From assembly GCA_025201805.1 (NCBI GenBank), contig MU619325.1:1-64000 (forward strand): a stretch of 64,000 nucleotides of DNA. The letters run 5' to 3'. This document shows, piece by piece, positions 21,646 through 32,699 of the stretch. The position numbers were made by a program, and so were the translations under genes. Under the pieces are notes generated by a model that did not search any database, was not told the origin of the DNA, and saw nothing but the letters and a program-made list of their open reading frames with translations. Numbering within the stretch: the first letter of the stretch is position 1; every line of letters begins with the position of its first letter. Source of the DNA: Parasitella parasitica (taxonomy: Eukaryota; Mucoromycota; Mucoromycetes; Mucorales; Mucoraceae).

Positions 21646-22269
21646 CTAAAGTCGTCTTGCTTTCTTGGGTCTACATCCGCCAAAAGGAATAGGCGTGGCA
21701 TCAGTAATGCGTTTCACATTCCATGATGTGCCGTTGACCAGAGCCTTGAAGGCTGCATCTCGACCAGGACCAAATCCTTTAAGCACAATATGGACATTAG
21801 GCACTTGTAAATTTTTCACTTCCATCTTTTCCAGCAGCTGTATGGCAGCTTGATGGGCGGCTTCATATCCACTACGAGCAGCTTTCTTGAATCCTGCCGA
21901 ACCCCCAGACGTTGTGACAAGAGGAGCACCGTTGGGACGAGTCAATGTGATGATGGTGTTATTGAAGGTGGCATTGATGTGAATTTGATGAGGGCTTTGA
22001 TTCAGGTTGTTTAAGGTATGGGTGAAAGAGGTGCTTAATGCAAACGAGCCAGAGTTCTTTTTGTCGCCTTTGCTGCTATTTTCGCTGAAAGAAGATGTTG
22101 GTTCATAGTCATTAGACAGGCCTAAAGCCATCAGAATGCCTTCCATGTGATCTTTGGACTTTTCGTTGGATTTTGGTACTGTGGTAGAGGATGACCAGCG
22201 TTGTGAGACTTGCACACATGCACGAAGCTGCGTACAAGCTTTAGGCAATGTATGCTTAAGAGCCAACAT
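21646..22269 (-). CDS. Mitochondrial small-subunit ribosomal protein uS11m
   Basis: This is a bacterial S11-type protein of the mitochondrial ribosome, placed on the small-subunit platform. It is an intronless gene of 207 residues. The first 30 residues are basic and Ser-rich (LPKACTQLRACVQVSQRWSS), a good import presequence. A lineage-specific linker follows, and the S11 domain starts near residue 95. Diagnostic strings are INATFNNTIITLTRPNG, TTSGGSAGFKKAARSGYEAA and LKGFGPGRDAAFKAL. The end ITDATPIPFGGCRPKKARRL is the classic S11 C-terminus, adapted from the bacterial IPHNGCRPPKKRRV. The 3' end converges with SF3A2 at 115 bp. Confidence 0.96.
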   Translation of the reverse strand: MLALKHTLPKACTQLRACVQVSQRWSSSTTVPKSNEKSKDHMEGILMALGLSNDYEPTSSFSENSSKGDKKNSGSFALSTSFTHTLNNLNQSPHQIHINATFNNTIITLTRPNGAPLVTTSGGSAGFKKAARSGYEAAHQAAIQLLEKMEVKNLQVPNVHIVLKGFGPGRDAAFKALVNGTSWNVKRITDATPIPFGGCRPKKARRL

Positions 22270-23052
22270 GATAAAAGTAGTGGAAAAGAAAAAAAAAAAA
22301 AAAAAATGTCAAATTATTAGGCCCAGGGGGGTGTATTGAAAGGGTATAGGGACTGCTACAGAGATGGTCAAAGTAGGCTGTATTACGGTGGTGCCGCTGA
22401 TGTCTGCGGATATGGTGGTTCGCATCCAGTAGGCTATTGAATGTATTGATGGTTGAAACTTGTTTTTTTTTGTGCGTCAAAGAGACCCTATTTTCAACAA
22501 TATTTGTCGACATTTGTGCAATGCTCGGGTCATGATTGATGGAGCTTGCAGCTTGAGTCTGAATACTGTACCTTGTTTGCAAAAGCTGTCAACGACACTC
22601 TACTAATCTATTCTTAGCAAACATAGTCTATTAGAGGTGCAAACATCACAACCGTTCGCAAGAAAAGCTTTTTTATCATTCAATTTATCCAAATGTAAAA
22701 AATGAGACCACATGCTTTACTCTTTTGCAGGATTGTCAGTCTCGATATTTAAATAGGAACAATCCAGCTTTGTGTTGTGTTTGAAGTAGCTGTATAAAGG
22801 GCGTAGCAAAGAAAGAAGAAGACTTTAGCTGGTATCGTATTTCAATATATAACTTAAAGTTTTGCACATGCACCGCATCTCAAATTTAACCGAGTGTCTA
22901 TATTTAATTTAATTTTATTCTGGAGTTAGTTGCACACTTTGCAAAACCAAATATCGGCATAGTAAAAGGTGTTTTATATCATTAAAAAGAGGTAGAATTA
23001 ACCTGAAAAAAATGATACAAGTCTTTTTTTTTGTGCTTTTTCAATATACAGT
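22270..23052. other. Intergenic, divergent promoters
   Basis: This stretch separates the divergent starts of uS11m (-) and the protease (+). It contains an A run near 22288-22306 and a T run at 23025-23032. No gene is seen. Confidence 0.6.
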
Positions 23053-23724
23053 ATGGTCTTTTCTTCTTCTAAAGCACACATGTCATACAAAACCATGATT
23101 TTAACACTGCTAATCATTGAGGCTGTTCTAGGCAGCTCATCAATACATCAGTACATTGTATGCCTGAATTCTTCCACTCCCAACATTGAGACCCGTTTAG
23201 CTACTCGAGCAGTCAACACAAATGCTCGATACGTCCCAGAGATCTATTCAATTGGCAACTTTCATTGGTACATTGAATCGATGAACGAAGCTGATGCTCA
23301 AGCACTTGCTCAAAGCGAACATGTGTCACACATGCATAAAGATGATCCAATATTCTACATGACAGAATTAGTGCAAACGAATGTACCGAGTTGGGTGAGT
23401 TTGCAAATTACAGAGGTTGTACATGCACTTACTGGTAACACAGGGACTTGACAGAATCGATCAGCGAAAAGGAGAAGATGACAAGTTTCATTTCCCTTCC
23501 TCTGCTGGTGAAGGCGTTGATATCTATCTGATTGATACGGGTGTCAACGTTGACCATACAGATTTCGGGGGTCGTGCTGTTCATGGCCCAGATTTCACAT
23601 CAGGACATGATCAAGATCCAAACGACTATAATGGTCACGGTAGCTTTGTTGCAGGTGTATGTTGCGGTAAGCATATACGACGCTGCTCATTTAAATATTC
23701 AGTACTGACTCAGGCCCTCCCTAC

Positions 23725-23755
<31 letters not shown>

Positions 23756-24659
23756 GGAAAAATTCACGGTGTAGCGAAAAAAGCAAAAATTATTTCGCTT
23801 AAAGCATTAGATCAAGGCGGCTCTGGTAAATTAAGTAATATCTTGCTAGCATTGCATTGGGCTGTCAAACGCCATGTGGCAAATCCAGGTGCAAAATCAA
23901 TCATAAAGTATAGGCATGCGATAATTTGATTTTTATACCCGAGTGCTAATTCTTGCCATATATTACTGTGTAGTTTATCTCTTGCTGCAGAGTTTCATCT
24001 TCCCACCAATCGAGCAATTGAACAAGCTATTGAACTGGGAATTCATTTCTCCATTGCAGGTATATATATGTTGCTTTTAGATGTATGGCTTTCAAATATC
24101 AGCTACTAAATAACATACATAAATACAAGCTGGTAACCACGGGAAGGAAGCATGTAGATACTCTCCAGCATCAGTTAAAAATGCACTCGTGGTCGGAGCG
24201 ATAGACCAGGACGACACCATTGCTTCTTACTCTAATTTCGGGCCCTGCGTGAACATATATGCACCTGGCACAGCAATCACTTCTATTTGGCATAATTACA
24301 AGACAGCAGTGCATACACTTTCAGGCACATCTATGGCAGCACCGCATGTCACTGGAGTTATGGCCATTCTGCTATCACAACAAGATTATACTCCTACCGA
24401 ATTAATCAACAAGGTAAAGGAGTCAGCGACATTGACAGTTAGTTCAAGAACTGAGAGTAATGATGTTGTTGACGAAATTTCTCGACTAGCAGGCGTCGAA
24501 TACCACGATTCGAGTGTTATCAAAGTGCTTTACATGGATTCGTCTCTTGGAAATTTTATTAGAACAGATATAGTAACATCAGTAGCTGCTAAGACGCAGA
24601 ATCTGCATTTTGTCACTTTATTAATTTTATGTCTAAGCGTATGCATATGCTTACTGTAG
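23053..24659 (+). CDS. Subtilisin-like serine protease (S8, proteinase K group)
   Basis: This is a secreted or surface endopeptidase. Exons 23053-23394, 23444-23666, 23757-23907, 23974-24059 and 24130-24659 sum to 1332 nt, or 443 residues. An N-terminal hydrophobic stretch (MILTLLIIEAVLG, residues 16-28) acts as a signal, and an inhibitor-I9-like propeptide with YIVCLNSS follows. The catalytic triad is Asp in LIDTGVN, His in NGHGSFVAG and Ser in GTSMAAPHVTG; the oxyanion Asn is in AAGNHG. The C-terminus ends in about 20 hydrophobic residues (LLILCLSVCICLL), which suggests a GPI signal or membrane tail, unusual for plain proteinase K types. Intron 2 has a run of about 26 T. A scaffold gap begins two bases after the stop, so the 3' flank is uncertain. 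Confidence 0.93.
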
Positions 24660-24661
24660 CA

Positions 24662-24671
24662 NNNNNNNNNN
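24662..24671. other. Assembly gap (10 N)
   Basis: Ten N residues mark an unresolved join directly beside a 29-nt A run at 24672-24700. The true distance across the gap is unknown. Confidence 0.98.
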
Positions 24672-24703
<32 letters not shown>

Positions 24704-25649
24704 CAACACCATACATGCCTGCTTGAACACAAAAAAAAAAATCTTTGCTTTGTATAATATTAGTGCATCTACTGGATAGAAAATGCTATGGCCGTCGTTT
24801 TTTTTTTTCGAAATGGCTAAACACGGTGGACTGAAATGTCTGCCAAGATATACGATTACAAGGATTATCATGTCCATACATTATAGGGATATGGGATGGC
24901 TTAAAAATGCAAGCCGCAAATGCGAATTTAAAAATTTGACATGCTTGAAAGGAAGAACAAAACTGTGAGTAGATGGCACCAATTGCTACAAAATGTAGAA
25001 TTTTCATTTGCATAGTGCTTGATTATGTCTTTCAAAGCACAAAACAGCACTCAAGATAACCTCATATACTTTCAAATAGAAATCAAAAGAAATGTAAAAT
25101 TAAAACGCCAAGATACAATGGATAACCTTGCTTTTTTTTTCTAGTGATCTTTGCAGAGTTAGTGGAAAAAATGAGTATGCTATTTTTGTATTTAAATTTT
25201 ACAGATACTTGGCACATTTTCTAATGTGAAAAAGTTCACACCATACGTAACGCTACCTAGCCTTACATAAGGAAAATGAAGGTCCCTGGTCATGTATCTA
25301 GGGTTATTATGTAATTAACTTATTACTTGAAACAGGTAAAACAGAAGGTCCCGTTAATTTGAACAACCTTAAACTCCAACATGACCAATCATTGTATACA
25401 GCACACACTTGCGGCTTTTTTTTTTTTTTTCCAGGTTTGAAGAAGTCTAAAAGGATGGAACCAGAAAACAAGAGGTTGCACAAATTGCAGCTGAAAATAG
25501 AGGATATTCATCTCCATGTATCAAAAAAATCATTTGCTTGAAAATATAAGTCTCATGTCCTGTTAGACTTGGCCTAAGTCCAGTTTACTGCAAAAGTGCA
25601 ACTAAAACACGTATTTTCGTATGGATCCTAATGAGGCTAATTCGGGTTT

Positions 25650-25655
25650 CCCCGC
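25650..25655. promoter_or_regulatory. CreA/Mig1-type site CCCCGC
   Basis: CCCCGC fits the reverse of the SYGGRG consensus bound by CreA/Mig1 zinc fingers. It lies about 490 bp before the CreA-like start codon. The assignment is by consensus only. Confidence 0.3.
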
Positions 25656-26075
25656 CTTTTGTTTTCACCATTTTTCCCTCTGTGTAAAACGAAAAAATTC
25701 TTCCCAGAAGAATACAGCAAAAAAAGGGGGTATGTTTCTCATGTATTTGAGTGACAGCAGGTTTTGTTTGTAAATACTGCTGGCACTAAGCTTCTATTTC
25801 GAAATAATAAATCTGGGCATCGTTCGATATATGAGCCTTATATTATAATCTGCTAGAAAACATCCCAAAATTCTAACGCAAGATATGATGTAGTAGAAGA
25901 AAACTTACGAGAATGCCAGTGATATCTTTTTGCCGCATAGTAATAATCACATTGTGAGAAATGATCCCTGACGACCCGATGGAAATATCTCGTAATCAAG
26001 CATTTCCCGCCTTTATTCCAGTTTTGCAGTTTTCTCTTCAATTATAATTATAAATAGAGCAATAATAATAGGTTT

Positions 26076-26081
26076 CCCCAG
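26076..26081. promoter_or_regulatory. CreA/Mig1-type site CCCCAG
   Basis: CCCCAG in an AT-rich flank fits the CreA/Mig1 consensus. It lies about 65 bp before the CreA-like start codon. The assignment is by consensus only. Confidence 0.3.
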
Positions 26082-26142
26082 ACAAATTTGTTTCCTTTTT
26101 ATTATTTTTATTTTTATTTTACATTAGTGGTACGAAAAGCAT

Positions 26143-26958
26143 ATGATTTACGACGAAGAGAGACATTACAAATGCGATTTTTGCTATAAATCTTTTTATC
26201 GATTGGAACATAAAGTACGCCATGTTCGAACCCACACAGGAGAAAGGCCTCATGTCTGTAAATTTGATCACTGCGACAAGAGATTTGCACGATCTGACGA
26301 GCTTCAAAGACATATCCGAGTGCATAATTCACTATATACAGTCCAAGTTCGCCGCAGAAAGAAAACATCAATGCAGCCTGATGAGGAAGATTACATGCGG
26401 CAACAAAAGCATTGCTCGATTTTGCGCCTAGCTCCAGCTATAAACGCTTCACACGCTAATATGACTCCTCCTGTTCAGAAGCAAGATCAACAGCACCGAG
26501 CTCGTGGGTGTCGTGCTTTATCATCATCTGTGCTTCTCCATTGCTACGCTCCGGCTTGCTTCAAATCTTTCTGGAGAAAGGGCCAACTTGTTCGTCATCT
26601 AGGTCAACATCATGGCATTCATGTTACAAGAGATGATGTAACAGACAAGAGAAAGATGGCACAACTATTTGACAATCTTCCAAACTTAACACACACTCGC
26701 CGCTCTTCTGATATCTCTACGTCCTCATCGCTAACATCCTCTCCTGCATCAAACACTACTGCTGATCCCTGTGTATCTCCTCCGCCTATACTCCTTGAGC
26801 CATCTATCAATTTTGAAAACAATATGAGCGAGCCAAAGAGCAGGATTACTTTGCCATCATTCAGAGATGCAATCATACCTCTATCACTATCAACAGCTCA
26901 TCATGCCACATTTTCAAATTGTAAACTGCCGTCAATAAGAACCTTGTTTTCCAAGTGA
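26143..26958 (+). CDS. C2H2 zinc-finger regulator, CreA/Mig1-like
   Basis: This is a nuclear DNA-binding protein of 271 residues. Two tandem fingers at the N-terminus, [21 protein letters not shown] and [19 protein letters not shown], are joined by the TGERPH linker. The helix residues RLEH..RH and RSDELQRH match those of Mig1/CreA glucose repressors, so a GC-box (SYGGRG) target is likely. A third, degenerate finger-like unit ([22 protein letters not shown]) lies around residues 135-162. The C-terminal half is Ser/Thr/Pro-rich and disordered. The protein is shorter than typical CreA (about 400 residues). The ATG at 26143 is the first in frame after a stop, but a TTACATTAG just upstream could be an acceptor, so a 5' exon is possible. 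Confidence 0.85.
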   Translation: MIYDEERHYKCDFCYKSFYRLEHKVRHVRTHTGERPHVCKFDHCDKRFARSDELQRHIRVHNSLYTVQVRRRKKTSMQPDEEDYMRQQKHCSILRLAPAINASHANMTPPVQKQDQQHRARGCRALSSSVLLHCYAPACFKSFWRKGQLVRHLGQHHGIHVTRDDVTDKRKMAQLFDNLPNLTHTRRSSDISTSSSLTSSPASNTTADPCVSPPPILLEPSINFENNMSEPKSRITLPSFRDAIIPLSLSTAHHATFSNCKLPSIRTLFSK

Positions 26959-28109
26959 TTTTGTATATATTAATTCCCTTCCTCTTTGTGTACAGCATTT
27001 TCATAAATTCCAAAAAACGAGACTAATTTGGTCAAATGTTTAAATCTAATTTGCCCAACAGTTTGAAAAATAAATTACTTGGTTTTGAGACCAAATAATA
27101 AAGCGGTTATAAAGGTACTTTCTTTCAAGTATTTAGAGGATATATTGATCAAGTGTTGAGTGTAATTTATTATGTATTCAGTAGGAACAACCTTGCTGCC
27201 TACAGTTCCTCTTGAAAAAAAGTGTTCTTGTAATTGTAAATTTGGCATTTCTGACTTAGTACTTGGTTGAAGACCTAGAGATAAATCTACACTGTCCCAG
27301 TTTCGAAAGAAGATATTCAAGCAATTTAAGAGCACAACTACCCCTCAAAAGTAAAAATTAGGCTACTTGATCCACTTTTGACGGTCAAGCCCGAAGAAAC
27401 TATATTTAACGATAACGTAACCTTTCCAACAGCACTTATTAGTTCCATCTTCACATCCAATGACACAATTGCCAATGATGTGCCCAATTATGAATAAGCA
27501 TGATTGTACTCTATAAAAAAAATGGCACCACCTAATATCGAGAGTCGTGAACTTGTAAAAGACTGAATATTTCTTTGTATAAGACTAAATTAGCATTAAA
27601 GATCTATATAATAAGACATCAGTGGTTATAACATCTTTATATACAAGATTATCGCATCATTAGAAATAATATTAAAACCTAAAATGAACTTTTTTTTTTT
27701 GCAAATAAATTATGCGAAAAGTATCCTCCCAAAAAAAATTTGTATAAAGCATAGATTCGGTACAATGATGTAGACAACTATATGGACCGAATATGGAATC
27801 ATCATAATTGAAATTCTAACGACAGCGACCGAGAATCTACAAAGATTGTCATGATATATATATATCATCGCATCAATTATTTAAAAGCCAAGTTATCTAT
27901 CAGTCCCTGCATTTTTTATATAGTTTGAAAGATTCAATGAAGAACTCTCAACTGATAAAAAATACCGGGAATTAAATAATTTGACAGCTACATCCATCCA
28001 TGGCAGAATCATCGCCTCCTTTGTTATCCTCAGGGCGAAATGTAGGCTTCCTTACCAATAAATTACTGTTTTCTTTAAATCTATACTTTTATTATATTAT
28101 TTACACGAT
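26959..28109. other. Intergenic
   Basis: This is AT-rich DNA between the convergent ends of the CreA-like gene and uL23m. Short open stretches on both strands match nothing I recognise. Confidence 0.6.
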
Positions 28110-28638
28110 TTATTTCTTCTTATGTTCATCCTCCATCCTTGCTTGCAACTCATCATTGATCTTCTTTAATTTGGATCTCTCTTCTTCAGTTCCTCTGAAA
28201 CGCCATCCCTTCAATTTTCGACCTGCAGCTTTCGAGCCAAGTTTACCTTGCTCTTGATCCAACTTGCACCATTCTGGCTCCGTGGGCCAATGAAACGGTT
28301 CGTCAAGGGTGACAATAGCCTTTTTATAAGCAGATGATTGAACTTCCATCTTACCATTTCGTGCCTTCTTGTGAACAGTTGCGTAGTTCATAGTGCGCAC
28401 TTCCTGGACATTGACGCCATAAATATTGGTTAAATAAGAGTGGATGTCAAACTTGTTGCAGCTGGGTGGCACACGGAAAGCAACTTGGTTAGGTTGAAGA
28501 TTAGGTGCTCTGACTAATTTGAATACAATGTTGGGTAAATAAACTTTGTCTGCACAAAAAGAAAACCAGTTAGTTGATCATATTATGATGTTGCCCGACC
28601 ATGAACATACTAAGCCCTTGACGAAAAGTAGTAGCCAT
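28110..28638 (-). CDS. Mitochondrial large-subunit ribosomal protein uL23m
   Basis: This is an L23-type protein at the exit of the mitoribosomal tunnel. Exon 1 is only 28 nt (28638-28611, coding MATTFRQGL) and exon 2 is 28549-28110; together 468 nt, or 155 residues. The domain begins with KVYLPNIVFKLVRAP, then AFRVPPSCNKFDIHSYLTNI and GVNVQEVRTMNY, which fit fungal MRP20/uL23m. The C-terminal extension is rich in Lys, Glu and Arg and has KLKGWRFRGTEEE. The short first exon is supported by in-phase GT-AG sites. The TPP-type carrier gene starts 421 bp away on the opposite strand. Confidence 0.93.
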
Positions 28639-29058
28639 CGTATTCCACTTCTTTTTGTACGAAAGCGAGAGAAAAAGATAAACAAGGTAGGGGGGGCGTT
28701 TGTCGGCTTGTCTAAATCTCAGGGAGTCACACAATGGCAGCGATCCTCTTCTTCTACCCATGGCTATTGATTGGCTTTGAGCGTGGAAAATTTGGCAATT
28801 CACTACAATTGCGTACAATACGACATGCATGGAGAACTGACAAAATCTACCGTTAAGATTAACGAAACTCAAGACATCTTGAACAACATTTTCTTTCAGA
28901 ACGCAATGATTTATGGAAGAGGACCTGGCTTTTTTGTCAGCTTAAAGCTTTGGAATTTTACTCGTGCCCCCCCATCTTACCCTAATTTCCCCGTTCCTTT
29001 AATATTTTGCTTTTTTGTCTCTTTTTCCATTTTTTTCAAGGAACAATATATCATTCCA
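28639..29058. promoter_or_regulatory. Divergent promoter uL23m / carrier
   Basis: A 420-bp divergent promoter region between two nuclear genes for mitochondrial proteins. An open frame runs through 28771-29058 in frame with the carrier, but without family similarity, so it is probably 5' UTR. The second half is pyrimidine-rich. Confidence 0.5.
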
Positions 29059-30367
29059 ATGCCTTCATATATCACTTCCTCAAGACTGAGTGCTAATGAA
29101 ACAGCGCTATGTGGTGGGTTTGCTGGTTTGACGACTAGGTAACAACTGATGGATTCAAATATAACTGCACCTTACTGAATTGGTTCTTTAGGATGGCTAT
29201 TTCCCCACTAGATGTTGTAAAGATTCGACTACAAGTTCAGCCAGAACCTTACACATTAAAGCGGATGTTTTCCAACCAAGGCAGAACCAACATCAAGTAT
29301 TCAGGCATCCTTCAAGCGTTCAGGACCATAATAACAGAAGAAGGAATAAGGGTAAGTTTATACTGGATTTCAACCTGATCTCACCTTATATAATGAAACC
29401 TTGACAACTCAGGGCCTTTTCAAGGGAAATGTTGCTGCAGAATGGCTCTATGTCACTTATGGGGCATCTCAATTCTATGCTTATTACTATCTAGATTCGT
29501 TTTTGAAAACTGTAACTACAACCTAAACAATGTGACAATACCACAATGACACACTAACAGCCTTAGCCTTATGCTAAATAGCAAAATCAATTATCACCCT
29601 CCTTCAAACCGTTTGTTTCAGGTATGCTTGCTGGTAGTTTTGCGACTGCAGCAACGTATCCTTTTGATCTATTACGCACGCGATTTGCAATGCAAGGTAC
29701 CCACAAGGTAAGTCCATTTTATGTATATGCTGAAACGGCGTAACAAATCGGCTGTAATAGGTATATAACAGTATAGCACATGCCATATCGGATATATATG
29801 AAAAAGAAGGAGCCCGTGGTTTTTACCGCGGCTTATGGCCATCTATTACTCAAATCATGCCTTACATGGGCCTCATGTTCTTTAGTTATGAGGGATTATG
29901 CTCGATTACTCAAACGCTCAAGGTATATCAATATATAAACAGTAGGCTATACCGGTGTGCTGAACAGTAAGGTTTGGATATAGGATAAAAACGTCATTTC
30001 AGAAAATCACAAACGAACAGATGATATGATTTGCGGATCACTTGCGGGTATCATCAGTAAGACGGGCGTATTTCCACTAGATGTTGTCAGAAAGCGATTA
30101 CAAGTCCAGGGGCCTCATTTAATGGAATATGCAGTATCAACCATTCCCAGCTATGCGCAACAAACCACAGTATTTGGTTGTATGCGTAAAATTGTATATA
30201 CAGAGGGCGTACTTGGGTTGTACAAAGGCATTGTTCCTGGATTATTGAAAGCAGGTCCTTCAGGTGCCGTTTATTTTTTGATGTTTGAACTCGCAAAAGA
30301 CGTAATTACGAATTTGAAAGATTCAGGGTTTCGTATAATTCCCGATAAATCCGTATTCAGTGTCTAA
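29059..30367 (+). CDS. Mitochondrial thiamine pyrophosphate carrier (TPC1/SLC25A19 type)
   Basis: This is an inner-membrane carrier expected to import thiamine pyrophosphate for matrix enzymes. Six exons (29059-29138, 29192-29351, 29413-29511, 29582-29707, 29761-29922, 29984-30367) sum to 1011 nt, or 336 residues. Carrier motifs are [27 protein letters not shown] and [15 protein letters not shown]. The strings [21 protein letters not shown] and [15 protein letters not shown] are closely like yeast Tpc1 and animal SLC25A19. The start chosen gives a short N-terminus before [14 protein letters not shown]. All introns are GT-AG. Confidence 0.9.
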
Positions 30368-31821
30368 TAATCCTTAATCTATACATATATACCAATTCAT
30401 CGCCACCGTCATCATGTATCACTCTAATATAATATACCCTTTTTTTTTTTAAATAAAACATAACTTTCAAATATAAAATGATGGGAAGGAGGTACTTGAA
30501 AATAGTGAGAAGGAAACCTAAAATTACAAAAAGAAAAAATAGCTTCTTGGAAAGATCAAATAGTATCGGCTCAAGATATGGAGGTTAAGGCTTCATGAAA
30601 AGTTGTCTGCTAAAAAACATTAATTTTATTACAAAAAAATGCATTTATTTACGTGCAGCGTTTCATAAAAGACAAAGCAAGCCATACTTTATGCTTTCCC
30701 AATGATGCTATCAATAAGGGCTATCTTATGAGCACTTTATTTCCTTTGGGCAAAGTGCGCATATGAAAAGATACGCGCAAAAAAGATATTTTCTGCTCAT
30801 TTAATCATGAAAATTTCTGCCAACTTGTGACGAAGTATAGTTATCTAGTATAGCCGAGTAAAAAGCCTTACTATATTTAATGACAAAGGTTAGCGTTCCT
30901 AAATGCTAATATTGCTATCGAATGTGTCGATAATACTCAATGTATATGATAAGAGACAGTTTGTAATTGCATATTAAACTTGTATATAAATGAACGACGA
31001 TTGGTAGTGACAGATCAAATTGTATTAAGGGACGATCAAGTTTTATAATGTTCTTTGACGAGACATTTTCATAAAAGTTCCTTATTTACGATGTTCTGTG
31101 CTTATTTAGAATAATATAGATGCGTTAAAACGTACACAAGGATACATCAGGTAGTATGAATAATTACATAATAAGCCGCTCAACGAAGATCAGACATGGA
31201 AGCAATACCAAGGTTAATATTCATAATTGACAAGTTTAAATACTTGTTAGGCCAAATACTGTATATTATCTCGTATGACCTCATTATAGATATTGGAAAC
31301 TCAATCATTGATATTGTGAACCTGTCAAACTAAACAAACACCCACTAAACGAGTCAATAGTTCAATCCAAGTAGACATTAGTTCTAATACTTCTTTGAAT
31401 TTACTTTCATGGTATCGGGTGGTGTCATTGACTATGTACAACAAAATCTTTGGCTTCAATAAATAATGCGCATCAAGCAAGACCTGTACGTTTATAGTCG
31501 ATACCTTTTTAAACAAGTCGTGCGTATATAACCAAATGTATAATATCAACAAAACGTATGAAATGTACTTGGAACCTGATTTTTATAACCCATAGAGTCA
31601 TATGTATGGGGTCCAGTGAAATATATGCTGTATATTGTAACGAGAACTTGAGGTTCCAAACATTATCAGCAGATTGTTCTTTGCGACTGTTACCACATTG
31701 TATTACTCTAAATCTGATGCTTTTAATAGTAGCACTTCAACTGTCTTGTATATTTCTTTCTTTTTTCCTTCCCCCCCCCCCTGATAATACCCTTTACGAA
31801 GCTCGAACAGAAAAAAGAAAA
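30368..31821. other. Intergenic
   Basis: This is AT-rich sequence with a C10 homopolymer near 31771-31780, just before the Rho gene. A 75-residue minus-strand frame at 31325-31552 has ordinary amino-acid composition but no recognised relatives. Confidence 0.6.
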
Positions 31822-32683
31822 ATGAGAAATAAGCTTCCTAAAAGAGCAAAATTGGTCGTGGTTGGCGATGGTGCCTGTGGAAAGACATGCTTATTATACG
31901 TTTACACAAAACAAGGTTTTCCAAAGGTACTACGATATAAAAAAGCCTAGTAAAAACTGACTTTGTTTCAATATAGCATTATGTGCCCACAGTCTTTCAA
32001 TCCTTTGTAGGAGAGGTAGATCTAGATGGAGAAGTTTTAGAATTGGCCTTATGGGACACTGCAGGTACGTAAATAAACGCACACATACTTGGCATACCAT
32101 TATAAAAGCGAATTCCTTTAATATCTTGTAATAATAAAAATTTACAGGCCAAGAAGATTATGATCGTCTACGCCCTTTGTCATACCCAAACACTCATGTG
32201 ATACTTCTATGCTTTGCTGTTGATTCACCTGACTCTCTCGACAATGTTCAGGAAAAAGCAAGCTTTATTTTGCTGCAGATTCACATGCGTTTATTGATTA
32301 TATTTATATTTAAAAATTTATAGTGGATCACAGAATTATACACATACATACCAAATGTTCCCGTCATATTAGTTGGTTGTAAGAAGGATCTACGAGCCGA
32401 TGAAAAGACTGTTGAGGAGCTGCGTCAAATAGGACAAAAGCCCGTATCTTTCAAAGAGGTTTGTGTATATTACTAATACAACATAATTGCCTTATCAAAC
32501 ATATAAAACCAAACACGGTAGGGAAAGGCTGCTGCAGAAGCTATAAAAGCTGAAAAATACATGGAGTGTTCTGCTAAACTAGATCAAGGTGTTCAGGACA
32601 TATTTTATTTAGCAGCAAAACTAGGAAGCAATTACATTGATAAAAGAGATAACAAAAAGAGAAAGGGCTGCATATGCCTATGA
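31822..32683 (+). CDS. Rho-family small GTPase
   Basis: This is a membrane-tethered switch for actin, polarity and wall synthesis. Exons 31822-31926, 31977-32064, 32148-32257, 32324-32458 and 32522-32683 sum to 600 nt, or 199 residues. Motifs are P-loop GDGACGKT, switch I YVPTVF, switch [15 protein letters not shown], Rho-type VGCKKDLR and ECSAK. The effector loop and [16 protein letters not shown] closely follow Rho1/RhoA. The tail has a polybasic stretch (KRDNKKRKG) and CaaX box CICL; the final Leu predicts geranylgeranylation. The Rho1 versus Rho2/Rho3 subtype is not settled. The third intron has a GC donor (AAA|GCAAGC); no GT alternative keeps the frame. The stop is only 16 bp from the stop of the convergent dehydrogenase gene. 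Confidence 0.95.
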
Positions 32684-32699
32684 AATAAAACAATTTATT

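Larger units (their letters stand above)
24660..26142. other. Intergenic with assembly gap
   Basis: This contains ten N residues, a 29-nt A run and about 1.4 kb of AT-rich DNA. It includes the promoter of the CreA-like gene with candidate CCCCRS sites. No gene is supported. Confidence 0.65.

Noticed and set aside
24530-24877. Minus-strand frame crossing the N gap
   Set aside because: It includes ambiguous residues and a poly-T translation, so it is not a gene.
30087-30296. Minus-strand frame within the TPP carrier
   Set aside because: Shadow of the last carrier exon.
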